A DNA stretch of 64,000 bases from Adineta vaga. Taxonomy: Eukaryota > Rotifera. Numbering within the stretch: position 1 is the first letter of the stretch; every line of letters begins with the position of its first letter. Below are positions 12,174-23,774 of the stretch, piece after piece. The DNA lies in contig CP075496.1 in the NCBI GenBank assembly GCA_021613535.1, positions 8,990,001 through 9,054,000 on the forward strand. The letters are read 5' to 3'. The translations under genes were made by a program, and so were the position numbers. A model generated the notes under the pieces. That model did no database searches. It saw only the letters and a program-made list of their open reading frames with translations, and was not told the DNA's origin.

Positions 12174-12599
12174 TTTCAACGAAGTTTTATGTGTTTTGAC
12201 TAGTAAAATAGTTTTTTAAATAATGAATGTTTATTCATAATATATTTCGAATGTAAATTAGATATAATTAATATGCACGATTGCACAACTTTGAACATTA
12301 AAGTATTAGTTTTAATAACAGATTTGTTCGCCGGGTTTTCTCTTCTTCTATGTGATAAAAAAGACCTTTTTTCCATAGAAAACTTACGCTCCAACTGGTT
12401 TATTCTCTATATTTATTATAGAAACATATTCTATTGCGTTCTATCGAGCATAACTAGGTTTTATAAATATTCTACATTGTACTTTATTTTTTCTAAAGTT
12501 TTTTTCAGTATTCATTGGAAAGTTGTTGCATATATCCCGAGTGCTATCAGTATAATGACAATAAATTGAGTAATCTTTCAATTTTACTTCTAATTAGGC
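12174..12599. other. Intergenic region
   Basis: About 430 bases of AT-rich sequence upstream of GPCR 1, probably its promoter side. Open frames here are short and match no family. Confidence 0.45.
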
Positions 12600-13305
12600 A
12601 AATGTGAAGTATTGTTTGAACTTAATAGAGAAGAAAAATTTTTACACTGCGGTGCAGAGATATTTAACGTTTGGAATCGATCAATTTCTTCAAAGTTTTA
12701 ACATCATCATAGTGGATCAGAATCAAACTTATAGTACCCTATTCAACACAGAACAACGAGTATCGCTTTCATGTTGTACTCAAGTTCTTTGATGTTTACT
12801 GAACATACTTGGCTGAATAGTTTTCGTCAAAGTGTTAATAATTAAGCCATGTAGTCATTGAACCACTCATATCAATATAAATAACTAGATTGAATGGATT
12901 CTTTGGACTTGCCATGTAATAGGATGAATAAAACAATTGATTATATTTCTTATCATGTTATTGATTAACCACATCAGAAGGTAATCATTAAATATGCCTT
13001 CACATGAGAGATCTGTTGGTATTGGTAGATAATTATCTTCTATAGTTTTTGAAAAATGATGTATTTCTTTAGCAACATCAATAGCGAATCCTAAACTCGA
13101 AGGTGTACCACGTAAACATATGTAATAATAATAATAATAATAATGAATCATCGAGTAAAGGAAGATTTCGTTTATACTAATAAAAAATCAGAGGAACGGG
13201 TAATTCATTTTCAAGTGGTTTACCATTAAAAATAAGTCTTTGTTGAACAAATGGAATGCCTTATAAAGTCTTACCAGTCAATACTTCTATAAAGAATGAC
13301 ATCAT
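12600..13305 (-). pseudogene. Relic of a ubiquitin-like plus VWA-domain protein gene
   Basis: Reading the minus strand from an ATG at 13305, several frames in turn give recognisable pieces. First comes EVLTGKT, then a TAA, then GIPFVQQRLIFNGKPLENE, which is clearly ubiquitin-like but lacks about 25 residues in the middle. Next is a stop-riddled part, CLRG at the expected end of the fold, then PTDLSCEGIFNDY, and finally PFNLVIYIDMSGSMTTW, the MIDAS motif (DxSGSM) of a von Willebrand A domain. Weaker VWA traces reach about 12600. At least two frame changes and several stops exclude a working gene. A TAA-type microsatellite (13122-13145) has expanded inside the ubiquitin part. Proteins that pair these domains occur in protists and bdelloids. 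The order is certain; exact ends are approximate. Confidence 0.75.
13122..13145. repeat. TAA/ATT microsatellite
   Basis: About eight tandem TAA units inside the ubiquitin/VWA relic, read as a tyrosine run on the minus strand. The expansion disrupts the old coding frame. Confidence 0.8.
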
Positions 13306-13941
13306 TTTGATGTTATATATATATATGTAACTTGTAGTAGATCGAAGTGTGTACTCGATATACCATTGATGAATGTATGACAATTTTGAAAATAGTTATG
13401 ATGCTGTCTGCGATGAGTCAGGATATGTGTAGCACAAGACAAACATTATTAACATGAGTATTGCATATATATTATGAAACATCTAAAGAAGCTATAGCAT
13501 TCAAGAGAGTAGAATTTGTATCTACGTATATGATTATAAATCAAAGTCGTTGTTTTTCATAACGCTTGCAAATCTATACCCAGTATGTTTAAACTAAAAA
13601 CGCTTGATTAACTATTTAAAACGTATGCGAGTTATGATAGTATTAGTATAGAGCTACCTGTTGACAAATGTTTTTGGGTCATTTCTTTGTTGCAAAAAAG
13701 CAAAGGAAAAACGGAAGTGTATAAATAACAAACAAGTTTAAACGATAGTTGCTTTCATATTACTCATAACTTTTCATTTTGCATATGTTTATGAATTATT
13801 AGTCCACAGTTAACAGCGCACAGTTATCTTGTTTTCAATTTCATTTCTTTTTGCATTAGTAATATTTACCAATCTTTTTATTTTTGGAAAATTTTCGATT
13901 ACTTAAATAATTTCCAACAAAACTATCGTAATATAAAGAAT
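13306..13941. other. Intergenic region
   Basis: About 640 bases between divergent genes, with a short TA run near 13315-13325. No gene seen. It should contain the promoter of the RING gene that starts at 13942. Confidence 0.45.
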
Positions 13942-15279
13942 ATGACGTCAGCAACGAGAAAAATAATCACAGGTGAGTAAGAAATAGACATTCGTCTCTT
14001 CCGAATACATAAAATGGAAAAAATTTTTGTTTGGTCTATCATTTTGTATAGTTTAACGTGAGAGGATATTTCATACAGAAATTAAAAATATGACGAGTGA
14101 TAGTATCGATGGAGAGCGTATTATTAATAATGAACATGTTCCTGATGAATATTTTTGTCACATATGTAAACATCTTCTATGGAAACCAATATCATGTTCG
14201 TCGTGTCAACATTTATTTTGTGAGAAATGTCTTCGTACATGGTTACAAAATACAAATAATGCAAATAAATGTCCATTTCGATGTCAACCATTTGAAGAAC
14301 GTCGATGTCCACCCTATGTTCACTCAATATTAAGTAAATTAACGATTCGTTGTAGAAATAGTTCATTTGGTAGTACTACTATTCTTCCTTATGATGCATA
14401 TTGGAACAACATGAAACGATGAAATGTATCTATCTATCGCAACAATGTTCAGAATGTAATCAACTCGTCCCTGTATCAAAATTCGCTGAACATCAACAAT
14501 CTGCTGAACTTTGCATTCTACAACCAATTCGATGTACTATCTGTCAGAATTACTTTTCAAAACCTGTATTTCAAGCACATTTTCATCAATGTAGTGAAGA
14601 ATTAATCAACGCTTTTCTTGAGAGAACACGTCAACATCAAATTTTACAAATGATGATAAACGGACAAGAAGCTTCAAATAATCAGGGAGCAACCAAAGGA
14701 GTTGATTCAGTAAGAAGAGTCGAACAGCAAGGTTATGGTCGTTTATGCCATGTATTAGTAATGTTAAAATTTACTATGATGAACTGGTCAAAAGCACCGT
14801 TTGTTATTTTGACAACTTCGGCTGCTGGGTTTGTGGCTTGCCTGCTCTTTGTTTTTGGTATATTTCTCATTCTATAACATTGGTGTTATACAAATATAAT
14901 ACGTGGATTTATTGTTCTAGAGTTGTTAAGTTATCTTGTAAGTTACACAACTCTTTTATCAATTGAATACATGTCTGATACTAATTTAATTGGTTGTTTT
15001 GCACTTCTAATGTTAGTATTTGGTTGTTCGTGTCAAGCAGAATTTGAATTACTTGAAGCGAATTATTTCATTAATAAACAAATTCTTTGTACGATTATTT
15101 GTGGTGTTTCAATTTTATCTATTAAAATCGTATTATTATCAATTAGATTTTATTATTGGTCCTTATCAATATATCTGGCACAATTTACTTTTACTTTTAT
15201 TGTTTTCAATCTGGCATATAAAGCTCATAATACTTATGCAGCTTCGATTGCATTATCAGCAGCAATACCACCACCTTGA
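13942..15279 (+). pseudogene. RING/TRAF-like zinc-finger membrane protein, frameshifted
   Basis: Three exons: 13942-13972, 14079-14857 and 14921-15279. Exon 1 joins the next in frame (an ATG before GTGAGT). Residues about 35-75 form a C3HC4 RING (CHIC, CQHLFCEKC, KCPF), followed by TRAF-type Cys/His fingers (CSECNQLV, CTICQNYF) and three or four membrane segments to the end. The 63-bp second intron contains an in-frame TAA, so it must be spliced. Near 14396 the frame shifts by two bases: YDAY runs into a dead end while LEQHE continues in another frame. Removing a duplicated AT would restore continuity. The product is probably a membrane-bound E3 ubiquitin ligase or adaptor in intact copies. 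Here it is either a decayed allele or an assembly indel. Confidence 0.72.
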
Positions 15280-16779
15280 CCACTAACAGGAACAAATCAA
15301 TTAACAGTGCCTGTTTAACATGCTGTTTGTAAAGGATAATATATCTATATCATATACATTATTGACTATAAATTATACGATATGTTCCTCGGTTCTATTA
15401 ATAAATAATTAATACTTTGGAAAAGGTTCATTTGATATTTTTGAAAAACAATGAAGATTGAACATGATCAAAAGATATCCTTTTCTATTCTACATTATTG
15501 ATGAGTCTAGCATTCAAAGTCAGGCGTATACATGATATTAAAAGAAAGAAGAATTTTAACTAGTTTAAAAAGATAAGTTTTCGTTTCTTTGTACTATTGA
15601 AATTAATTTTTCAAACTATTTCAGTAATGATGCATTGACATTATGAAATCGTAGGTCTATGAAATGACTATGAGTTTCGAATGAGTCAGAAGTCCATAGA
15701 TCCGTTTGTATTTACGTTGTAGATAGCAGCTTAATAGAGACTATACGTACTTTCAGTTCTTTATACAGTATTGGTGTTGAGCAAATACGTCGTATTTTTA
15801 TTGAAATAGAACATATAAAGAGTTTCTGAGGAGTAATGATTGGTTGCTTTGGATATTTTTCGCAGCAAAGAAAGTAGAAAGTATTTGTAGTTATTTTTCT
15901 TTTTGAATAATTCGCTATGATTGCGTCGATTATTCTCATACCATGAATAACATGCACATGAGAATACTGAATCTTATTCAGAAAGTCACATGTATCAATA
16001 GAGCCCGATTCACTCAAGTAGAACGATGTGAATATTCTCTTGATTATTTTCTACGAAAGACATAAAAGTGAGTGCTTCATAGTATGATACACAATATCAT
16101 TCGCAAGGCTTAGTAAGTAAAAACAATTATGATTTTCAATTTTCTATCGAAATATTACTAGTATTAAGAATAAGAAACATACTACATCAGTTTACAATAA
16201 AAAGTGAAGAGAGTACCTTAAATAATCGGTAGAATGAATTCAATTATCACAAAAAAAATTATGGATTTTAGATTAAACTAATATTTGATCAGTGTAATCT
16301 TCACTACGATTGATCACCATTGATATATTGTTAACTTCAGATTTCGTATGTTTCAAAGACTTTGTTTACAACTTAAACCATTAAATACCGACTTTGTAAA
16401 AATTGTTTAGGAGCGAAATAGGTATGATCCGATAACTAAAAAAGTCTAATACAAACCGGTGGAGAATGGTCAGCTCAATTCCAAGTTTACCTGTAAGTTT
16501 TAGAACCAATTACACTATCAATGTTGCCAATCAGATAAATTCATATATAAAATAAATAATAATTCGACTTGTATAACGGAGTCTAGTAGTCATGAAAATA
16601 AAGCATAACAGTTAAAACGATGACGAAAAAGATAGTTTGTGTAAGAATGCGAAAAATGAGAATTCTGTCACTGGAAGATAATATCTCCGAACAAAATGAA
16701 ATAAATCTATGAAAGAGAGAAATATCAATTAAAATCAACTATAGCTATATCTTTGTTTTTTAGAAAATAGACGTTACTA
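15280..16779. other. Intergenic region
   Basis: About 1.5 kb with no supported gene. A minus-strand open stretch at 15712-16017 (101 codons) lacks an ATG start and any known family. An acceptor-like TTTTTTAG lies 18 bases before the next gene's ATG. Confidence 0.45.
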
Positions 16780-17676
16780 ATGAATTCTCTACTTGTATCA
16801 CCGCTGGATACGAAACCACTTGAGCACCAAATTGCTGGACATCTTAAATCTAAGACAAACCATGGCTTTCTACAACGTTGTTCCATTGGAGATGTTCTTA
16901 AACCATTAATCGATAATCGACGTGGTCCACGTGAACGACAATTCTACAGTGATGTTTTCTCTGATGAAGCATCAGAAAATTTGCGCGCTCTTCGACCATT
17001 TATGTGCACTGTTTTAGGTACTTATGAATACGAAAGCATGCACTATTTAGTATAGGAAAATATCCTTTTACCGTTTGTTTATCCATGTGTTGCTGATATT
17101 AAAATTGGTCGAACAACTTATGATCTTGAAGCAAGTGCAGAGAAAATTGAAGAATCTAAAAAAAAATTTCCAGCAGCGATCGACATTGGTTTCCAACTAT
17201 TAGGCTGGCAAGTTTATTGTTCAGTGGATAAGTTATACAAATCTCACGATAAAGTGTTTGGTCGATCATTGACAAAACAGGAAATTATTTATGCCATTGC
17301 TAATTTTTACGGGGCACCACATTCAGATTATCGTCGTGTCGTACGGCTAGTACTCGAACGTCTAATCTCAACGGAACATGTGATGTCAAAACAGTATGGT
17401 CGACTATTTATTGCAACATCTCTTTTAATTGTTTATGAAGGTGCACGTGCAAACGGAAACAATCAACATGATCATCATCATCATCATCAAACTAAAGTTG
17501 ATGTTCGCCTTGTGGATTTTGCCCATGTTTTCAAAGTTCAGGATGGTCCAGAAGCTAATTTATCGGATGAAAATTTTCTTTTTCGTCTGCGTAGCTACAT
17601 AAGTTATCTTCAACAAATACTTGATGATACATATATTTATCAACCTATTGACAAATTAAAGCATACTATAGACTAA
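16780..17676 (+). pseudogene. Inositol polyphosphate multikinase-like gene with internal TAG
   Basis: A 298-codon single-exon frame of the IPK family (IPMK/IP6K/IP3K), enzymes that phosphorylate soluble inositol phosphates. The signature PCVADIKIG (PxxxDxKxG) is present near codon 100, TSLLIVYEG (the conserved SLL block) near 214, and VDFAHVF near 244, the metal-binding DFA element. A run of six histidines lies just before it. Codon 92 (17053-17055) is TAG, in HYLV-stop-ENILLPF, where homologues carry a hydrophobic residue; one T-to-A change in TTG would produce it. The rest of the frame is clean, so the lesion is recent, a sequencing error, or tolerated by readthrough. Reinitiation downstream would lose the N-lobe. 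TAG ends other genes here, so codon reassignment is unlikely. Confidence 0.85.
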
Positions 17677-18415
17677 AGACAAGGAATTTACCACACATTG
17701 TTTTTTCTCTCATCGTGTTACTCTTCGTTCATCATCTGGAGTTATCTGACGCATAATTATAATTCAGATTATACTTTCTTTTAGATTTAGTAATGAAACA
17801 GCTTTTAATAATGGGAAAATGTGGTCAAGTTTTTCACTTTTAACGCATGTTCCAATGCGAGAAATTATTGCAGTACTTTACATTATGTTACGCGTATTCA
17901 TCATATGTACTTTGCTGATGTGTGTGCTGAAACAGAACGATCTATTGGATTATAGCTTCCTTTCGATATCTGCAACGTCTTTCGTTGTCATTCATCAGTA
18001 ATAAGAAGTTGGTGCACTTTAAAGAAGTATCTCTCATGGTTCAGAAGCTCATTCAGCATTTATCATGTGGACAAATCTGAAAATCATCATGAAGCTATAC
18101 AATGTAATGTTGACAATGAAAATGTATCAAATGGTGTTACATTTTGTAATAAAACTAATTGACAGATTTTTTTAGTAGTAAGAAATTTTTTTGTTATATT
18201 TTCATCTTTTTATATATCAGTAGTACTGGTCAAGTTTCTATCAATCCGAACTTCTTTGTGATGCGATACAGAATTTCAATATGGAAAATCTTCGAACTCT
18301 ACATTCATATTTGCAGGTGTAGAAACTATTTCACACGAATCACTATGATCATGAACTCCTTCTTTTTTCGTACCATTGATTCTATTTCATAATATAGATG
18401 CATTACAAAATACTT
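17677..18415. other. Intergenic region with unresolved open fragments
   Basis: About 740 bases between convergent genes. Short plus-strand open pieces in several frames (for example around 17800-18160) look like old coding sequence, but no family could be named. Confidence 0.4.
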
Positions 18416-20158
18416 TTATAAACTATTTTTATCTGCTTTGATACCATACTTTTTTCTTAATTCATGTAATAATGGACGATTAAATGGACAACTTATATTA
18501 CGACCATTATCATTGTAACCTCCATCTTTCCATTGATGATCTTCGTGAACAAAATCTTCAACCCATAATTCTAAACACATGTATTCTCGATCCGATGTTC
18601 TTGTTGTTACTAATTCACAAAACTTCTGATCTCTTTCACACATTTCAACAAATAATTGTCCGTCGGGTGCTAAATTCTCTCGAGAATTCACCGGCAATTT
18701 GAAGCCTTGTAAAATAAGCTCACCAGCTTGTCGAATCAATTTTACTACTACATCTTTGTCTATACCTTTTGGTCGTTCATTAATCGGATAATAGAGACCT
18801 TTAATGTACGGTGCACCACTGGTCATATGTTGTTCAAGAAATGAAGTATATGCTCGAGAAGTATTTTCTGCTGTCGATGGTCGTATACCTCCAAGATTAA
18901 TCGATACAGATCCATCAGATAAAAATGTTTGATACATTTGACCTGTACCAGGACCGGTGATATGAATATCCATTTTACTAATAAGCTTTAATTGAGCAAT
19001 GAAATCATTATCTGACATTTCGTATGTTGGTGAACGAGCATCAAATGGAGTGATATTGACTTTAAATGTATTCATATTTTCTGCTTTAATCTTTGGATAA
19101 TAAATATATGTAACATTAATCAATGGCCAATTTAACTTATTCGTTGTATTTCTAAATGAAAACGTATAATTATTGATTTCTTGGATGCCATCATTGATTG
19201 CTTTGCGATCACTTTGTGTAAAACGTTTGTTGTCAACAACATAAGCTTGAAGAATATCAGTCACTGTTCGATACTCTAATGACGATCTACGACGACGAAT
19301 CAAAGGAACAAATCCATGTTGTTGATACATTCGATCACGAAATAATCTCGATCCATCTAATTCGACACCACCGGCTAGTTCGAGATTCGGTCGTGTACAA
19401 CGTTGACACATAGTTCCACTGCCCATTATAATTTCATCAAATACATACCATCGATCTTTGGATAATTCATTGAGAATTCTCTGTTTGATAATACCGAGAC
19501 CAGCAAAACGACTATAAACATCTTCGCTCCAACAATCATCGCACTTATCGATGTCTGCTAAGATACGGAATGGATGAAGATGTCGAGGAGGAAAACGAAT
19601 CATTGCAACATATGCTGGATAGAGTCCATCGAAAAGTGCATGTCCAATATTAAAGTGCCATGGTTGTCCGAAATGAAGTGTAACGTGTGGAAAGCGTTTG
19701 GGATGAATAACATGCTGAACAAATCGTTCGAGATCAGTGTATGTATTGAATTCTCGTTTTTTTGGCGTCCAGTTCCAGTGAACGAAAGCATTTGTTCGTA
19801 CAGAATGTACTGGTAACGATCTACCTTTTACGATTAACATTATAAATGTACTATTCACATAATAGAGATTGTAAAATAGGCATGATTGATTGTAGATTGA
19901 TCCAACACATCGAACTGTTGATTCTAATGTTTGATTGACATAAGTAGATGATAGATATGGTGTGTTCATTATTTTTTCGATTATTGATTCTTCCGATAAT
20001 ATTCGACTTTGCTTTGTCAAGGTCAGCAGAATATTTGGATAGATACTGTTTGTGTTGAATGCAGTAGTTTGAAATATCATGATGAGAAGAATGATAAATA
20101 TGATAAATAGAAATAAGCGAAATAACACATTCTTGGCGAGGTTTCTTAATATTTCCAT
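18416..20158 (-). CDS. GT61-like type II membrane glycosyltransferase
   Basis: Single-exon protein of 580 residues. A hydrophobic anchor at about residues 12-32 follows a short basic tail, then a long luminal domain. The C-terminal half contains MSDNDFIAQLKLISKMDIHI followed by TGPGTGQMYQTFLSDG, in the position of the family motif in which a position-specific H/G-G-A/T-G block precedes a hydrophobic turn. The middle holds a HFGQPWHFNIGHALFDG block as in DUF563/GT61 proteins such as EOGT and POMGNT2. Several NxS/T sites and a CxxC (CDDCW, CQRC) suggest disulphides. Such enzymes add sugars to proteins in the ER or Golgi. The exact donor and acceptor cannot be told. The ATG at 20158 is unambiguous. 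The lack of introns in a gene this long suggests retroposition or transfer (inference). Confidence 0.72.
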   Translation of the reverse strand: MEILRNLAKNVLFRLFLFIIFIILLIMIFQTTAFNTNSIYPNILLTLTKQSRILSEESIIEKIMNTPYLSSTYVNQTLESTVRCVGSIYNQSCLFYNLYYVNSTFIMLIVKGRSLPVHSVRTNAFVHWNWTPKKREFNTYTDLERFVQHVIHPKRFPHVTLHFGQPWHFNIGHALFDGLYPAYVAMIRFPPRHLHPFRILADIDKCDDCWSEDVYSRFAGLGIIKQRILNELSKDRWYVFDEIIMGSGTMCQRCTRPNLELAGGVELDGSRLFRDRMYQQHGFVPLIRRRRSSLEYRTVTDILQAYVVDNKRFTQSDRKAINDGIQEINNYTFSFRNTTNKLNWPLINVTYIYYPKIKAENMNTFKVNITPFDARSPTYEMSDNDFIAQLKLISKMDIHITGPGTGQMYQTFLSDGSVSINLGGIRPSTAENTSRAYTSFLEQHMTSGAPYIKGLYYPINERPKGIDKDVVVKLIRQAGELILQGFKLPVNSRENLAPDGQLFVEMCERDQKFCELVTTRTSDREYMCLELWVEDFVHEDHQWKDGGYNDNGRNISCPFNRPLLHELRKKYGIKADKNSL

Positions 20159-22865
20159 GGACTTTTTGATACTATGAATTTAAAGTGTATTGATATTATT
20201 TCGACGCAGAAATATCGAGCGAAATCATCAAAATATTCTGTAGATTATTTTAATTTTATCTTACTATTATCGTGATAGTAAATCTACAATATGCTACAAT
20301 TGGACTCTGATACCTTTGCTTGCCAAGTCTAAGAAATCGTTTACTTTACCTTCTCAATTTAGTTCATCATATTATATATTCGAGACAAAAAACAATATTG
20401 GTAACGATATTCTACTAAAACTTTTTCATTCCTTGTTTTCTTTAGTGTTAAACACGTGTAGTTACTTTAATTTCTATTTCATGCTGAAGTAATGAAAGAG
20501 TGCGTTGATCTCTGCAGCGAAAATTGATGTTATTTGAATGAATTTTATGAAAATATCAGTAAATTATTGATGATTCACTGTAAAGAAAAAGCTTGCCAAC
20601 GCAGCCCCATTGGGGCTTAAATGTGGGACTCACATTCCTTATTTTTTTGATGGTTCTTAAAGTCGAACGTGTTTTGTTGTTAAGAGAAAATCTGCAAAGG
20701 ACACGGATCTTTAAGGCCGTAAATCGGCTTATTCTCTTTTTGTCGGTAGAAACTTTTGATTTGGAGAACACTCTACAATGCTTTCCATCGTTTTCCAGTT
20801 CTATTTTAGTGGAAAAAATGTCCCTATTATATATAGCGTTTTCGCGCAATTTTCATGATTTCTCATATTCAATACTCGACTTGTGCATGCATATCTTAAA
20901 AAAATATCACTTATACTTTAACAAAAAATTCAAAGACTAATACCACTGTACACAATAAATAAGATTCTTGAGATTTTAAAGTACTATAACTGAGTAACAG
21001 AGGTAGTTTCTCGAATTATCAAGTCTTTCTAGTCCATGATATGATACTTGATAATTTAGTCTATGTACACTATCTTGTAAAAAATAAAAAATCTGTTTCC
21101 GATGTTTTAATCAAAGATAGTGAACAGATAGACCTTCAAAACGCTGCTAAATAGTAGGGTCTCCTACACTGGCTACTTGAAATATAGTCCATCATACGTA
21201 CTATTATTCATGCCATATTGCATACGTTTCTTACCGCAGTACTTGACAGATTTTGACCTAATGTACCAGATAAGTACAATAAAATAAAGGCATATATGAA
21301 CGATACCCGGTTTGTAATGGTCACGTATCTGTAGTGGTGAAATGTCTCTAATGCTACTTCGTCTGAGAGGAGGATAATCAACAGTAGAATCGTTTTTGAT
21401 GTTTCAATAAATGAAAAAAGAGTCTATGAATTTGTAACGTTTAATAGACCTTTTTTCGTTTATGAGGCAATTCAAAAACGGAAAAAAGAGTTTATTATAC
21501 ATTGCATATTCATAAACCTCTTTTTTACCAGCGTTACTTAGGATTTATTAGTGATTATAAAACGAGAAAAGATATAAAAAAATCACTGATACATCAAGAT
21601 GATTTTTTTTCACGTTTAATCGTTTATAGCCTAGAATTAACTATAGGAGATCATATATGTACTACAATGTGTATGTTGACGACTTCTAGACGATAGTTTC
21701 ATACATTTTACCATTGAAATAGAATCATTTTCTTCTTTTCATCTTTCAGAAAAGAGAAAACACACGTGCGCAGGTAATATCAAATCATCTCTGAAGTGAA
21801 TTATTCTTGAGTTTTTCCTTGAAGAAAAAAAATCAATCTTTACTAACGCTGACTTCAATTTATTTTGTTATTCAAATAATTATCTTTTTTTCATAAGCTT
21901 TTTTCCGGCAAAAAGTCAAAATACTATACTTTAATGAAGTTCATTGTTGCTCTTTTGCACTGTGATGTGAGATTTCCTATTTCTGATTACATAAAAATTC
22001 ATTTATATGTGTATATGCTTATCATCAATTCAATAAAACGTGGAACAGTTGTATATATATATATATGAAATCTGACTTAGACAGACATATTACATATTCA
22101 CAACATTGAGAGTAACATGAAAATAAATAAATCGTGAATAGAATAATATAAATACAAATGGAAAAATTGATTGAATATATAATTTTAATCAAAAAAGATG
22201 TTTTTGATATAAGAAAAGTTATTAATAGAAGTAGATGTACAAAATATTCTATTAATACTTTCTACTGCTACCATTATATGTAAAATTCTGTTTTTATCTA
22301 CTGAATTTTATAAAGTTTCATTTTTCACTTTATTTCAGTATCTGTCATAAACTATTTTCATTCAATGATCGTGTAGTGTTAAAAACTTTTGCGATGTATT
22401 CGTTAACTCTTGAGAATGTTTATGTTATCATTAGATTTAGTGATAAAAACGCTTTGTTGAGAATCGTAGTTTACGATAGGCATAGATTTATCGTTTCTAA
22501 ACATTTTACCATGATTAATATAGTTTTTATCGATAAAAACTTTTTTTTTCTGTTCTGTACACTTAATAGGCAACTACGAAGAAATTATGTGATTAAAGCT
22601 GAGTTATACACAAATATGTTTAGTTGAATAAGTGATGAATAACAATGTGACAGGTGAATTATGATCCATTAGTTTTGAAAAGCAAACGACATGTGAGAAT
22701 ATTCTTTTGCGTTGTAAATATTTATTTGTATTAGCTTATTTACGTTGATTGAGCGAATAGAAACATCGTAAAAAAATAAGAAAAAGATCCTCTGTTAGAT
22801 AGATAAAACTAGACATATCTTAATAACCACATTGTCTTCTTAGTATATAGGAAAAACAGATTTCA
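20159..22865. other. Long intergenic region with a structured segment
   Basis: About 2.7 kb without a supported gene. At 20590-20760 the base composition is richer in G and C than its surroundings and includes a tight hairpin, AGCCCC (20603-20608) against GGGGCT (20612-20617), and a second imperfect one at 20713-20730. Minus-strand open pieces around 21180-21440 resemble decayed coding sequence. A short TA repeat lies near 22053. Confidence 0.45.
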
Positions 22866-23462
22866 ATGCAATATCTTTCTCCTCTTCTACGAATTTATAA
22901 TATCAATCTTCAACCAACTAATTCTCAACCGATCGATATTCAATCTGCAAAAACATATCTTTATCCTGGTGCTCATATAGCTACTGCTAATTCACATGAA
23001 CATTTTCATCATGGTATTGTTGTTGATTTAACATCGACAGATATATCGGTTGTTCATTTTTGGGGTGTGAGAAAGCGTGAAGCTCGAATTCAAACAACTA
23101 CACTTCCAATATTCATTGCTGGTGGAATAAAACGAGTTGGTATTAGAAGTCGAAAGTTATATATAGTTCAATATCAGAATGATACACTTGAAAAACAAGA
23201 AGAAACGAAACGACGAGCCAAAAATCTGCTTGATAATCCTGATTGTTATAAATATAATATGTTTCGATTAAATTGTGAAAGTTTTGCTTATTTTTGTCGT
23301 ACAGAAAAATGGGAAAGTGAACAAGTGGTAATAATACGACTGTTTTTATCCAATAAAAAGAAACAAATTTCTAACCAAATCAAACGTACAAAAGATCGAT
23401 GTAAAAGTAGTTATGTTTTAGCGATGAAAATCATACCCATTGGGATTCCTTCATTCATTTGA
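22866..23462 (+). CDS. LRAT-domain (NlpC/P60-fold) acyltransferase-like protein
   Basis: Single-exon 198-residue protein with the LRAT/H-rev107 fold. The first catalytic histidine lies in EHFHHGIVVD (about residues 46-55), followed by VVHFWG. The catalytic cysteine is in FRLNCESFAYFC (about 137-148), which corresponds to the family NCEHF motif with Ser replacing His. Members transfer acyl chains between phospholipids and amines or alcohols, or act as phospholipase A. Length is typical of this family. There is no signal peptide and no strong C-terminal membrane anchor; the tail is basic (KRTKDRCK). The ATG at 22866 gives the complete domain. The precise substrate is unknown. The missing second His of the NCEHF block does not affect the catalytic pair. 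Confidence 0.82.
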   Translation: MQYLSPLLRIYNINLQPTNSQPIDIQSAKTYLYPGAHIATANSHEHFHHGIVVDLTSTDISVVHFWGVRKREARIQTTTLPIFIAGGIKRVGIRSRKLYIVQYQNDTLEKQEETKRRAKNLLDNPDCYKYNMFRLNCESFAYFCRTEKWESEQVVIIRLFLSNKKKQISNQIKRTKDRCKSSYVLAMKIIPIGIPSFI

Positions 23463-23774
23463 ATATCATACATTATTGAAGTCTTAATTTTATTTTCTCA
23501 ATAAATTTGTGATTTCATGATGTTATATACCTACGTCACTGATTTTTTTTTCTCAAAGACAAACAAGGACTAAAGCTAATTGAATTAGTCAAGTCAGCAG
23601 ACGTTCTAGAAACCATGTATATTCTAGTTTTTATTGAGTTTATCTACGTAGTTTTGTTTTATTTCTTGAGGGCAAGTCTATATCATAAATAGATGTGTGA
23701 AAAAGAAAAAAAGAACAAAACTTTGTTTTTTATCAAACACATAAAAACATTCATTTTCTTTACAAGAGATTAAT
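23463..23774. other. Intergenic region
   Basis: About 310 bases between two plus-strand genes. It should hold the 3' end of the LRAT gene and the promoter of GPCR 2. Nothing else seen. Confidence 0.45.

Noticed and set aside
14875-14877. TAA stop in the RING/TRAF-like gene as a second nonsense lesion
   Set aside because: It lies inside a good 63-bp GT-AG intron (14858-14920), so splicing removes it.
15712-16017. 101-codon minus-strand open frame
   Set aside because: The start is TTG, the upstream part reaches a stop without ATG, and no domain is recognised. Kept out as a gene; it may be old coding sequence.
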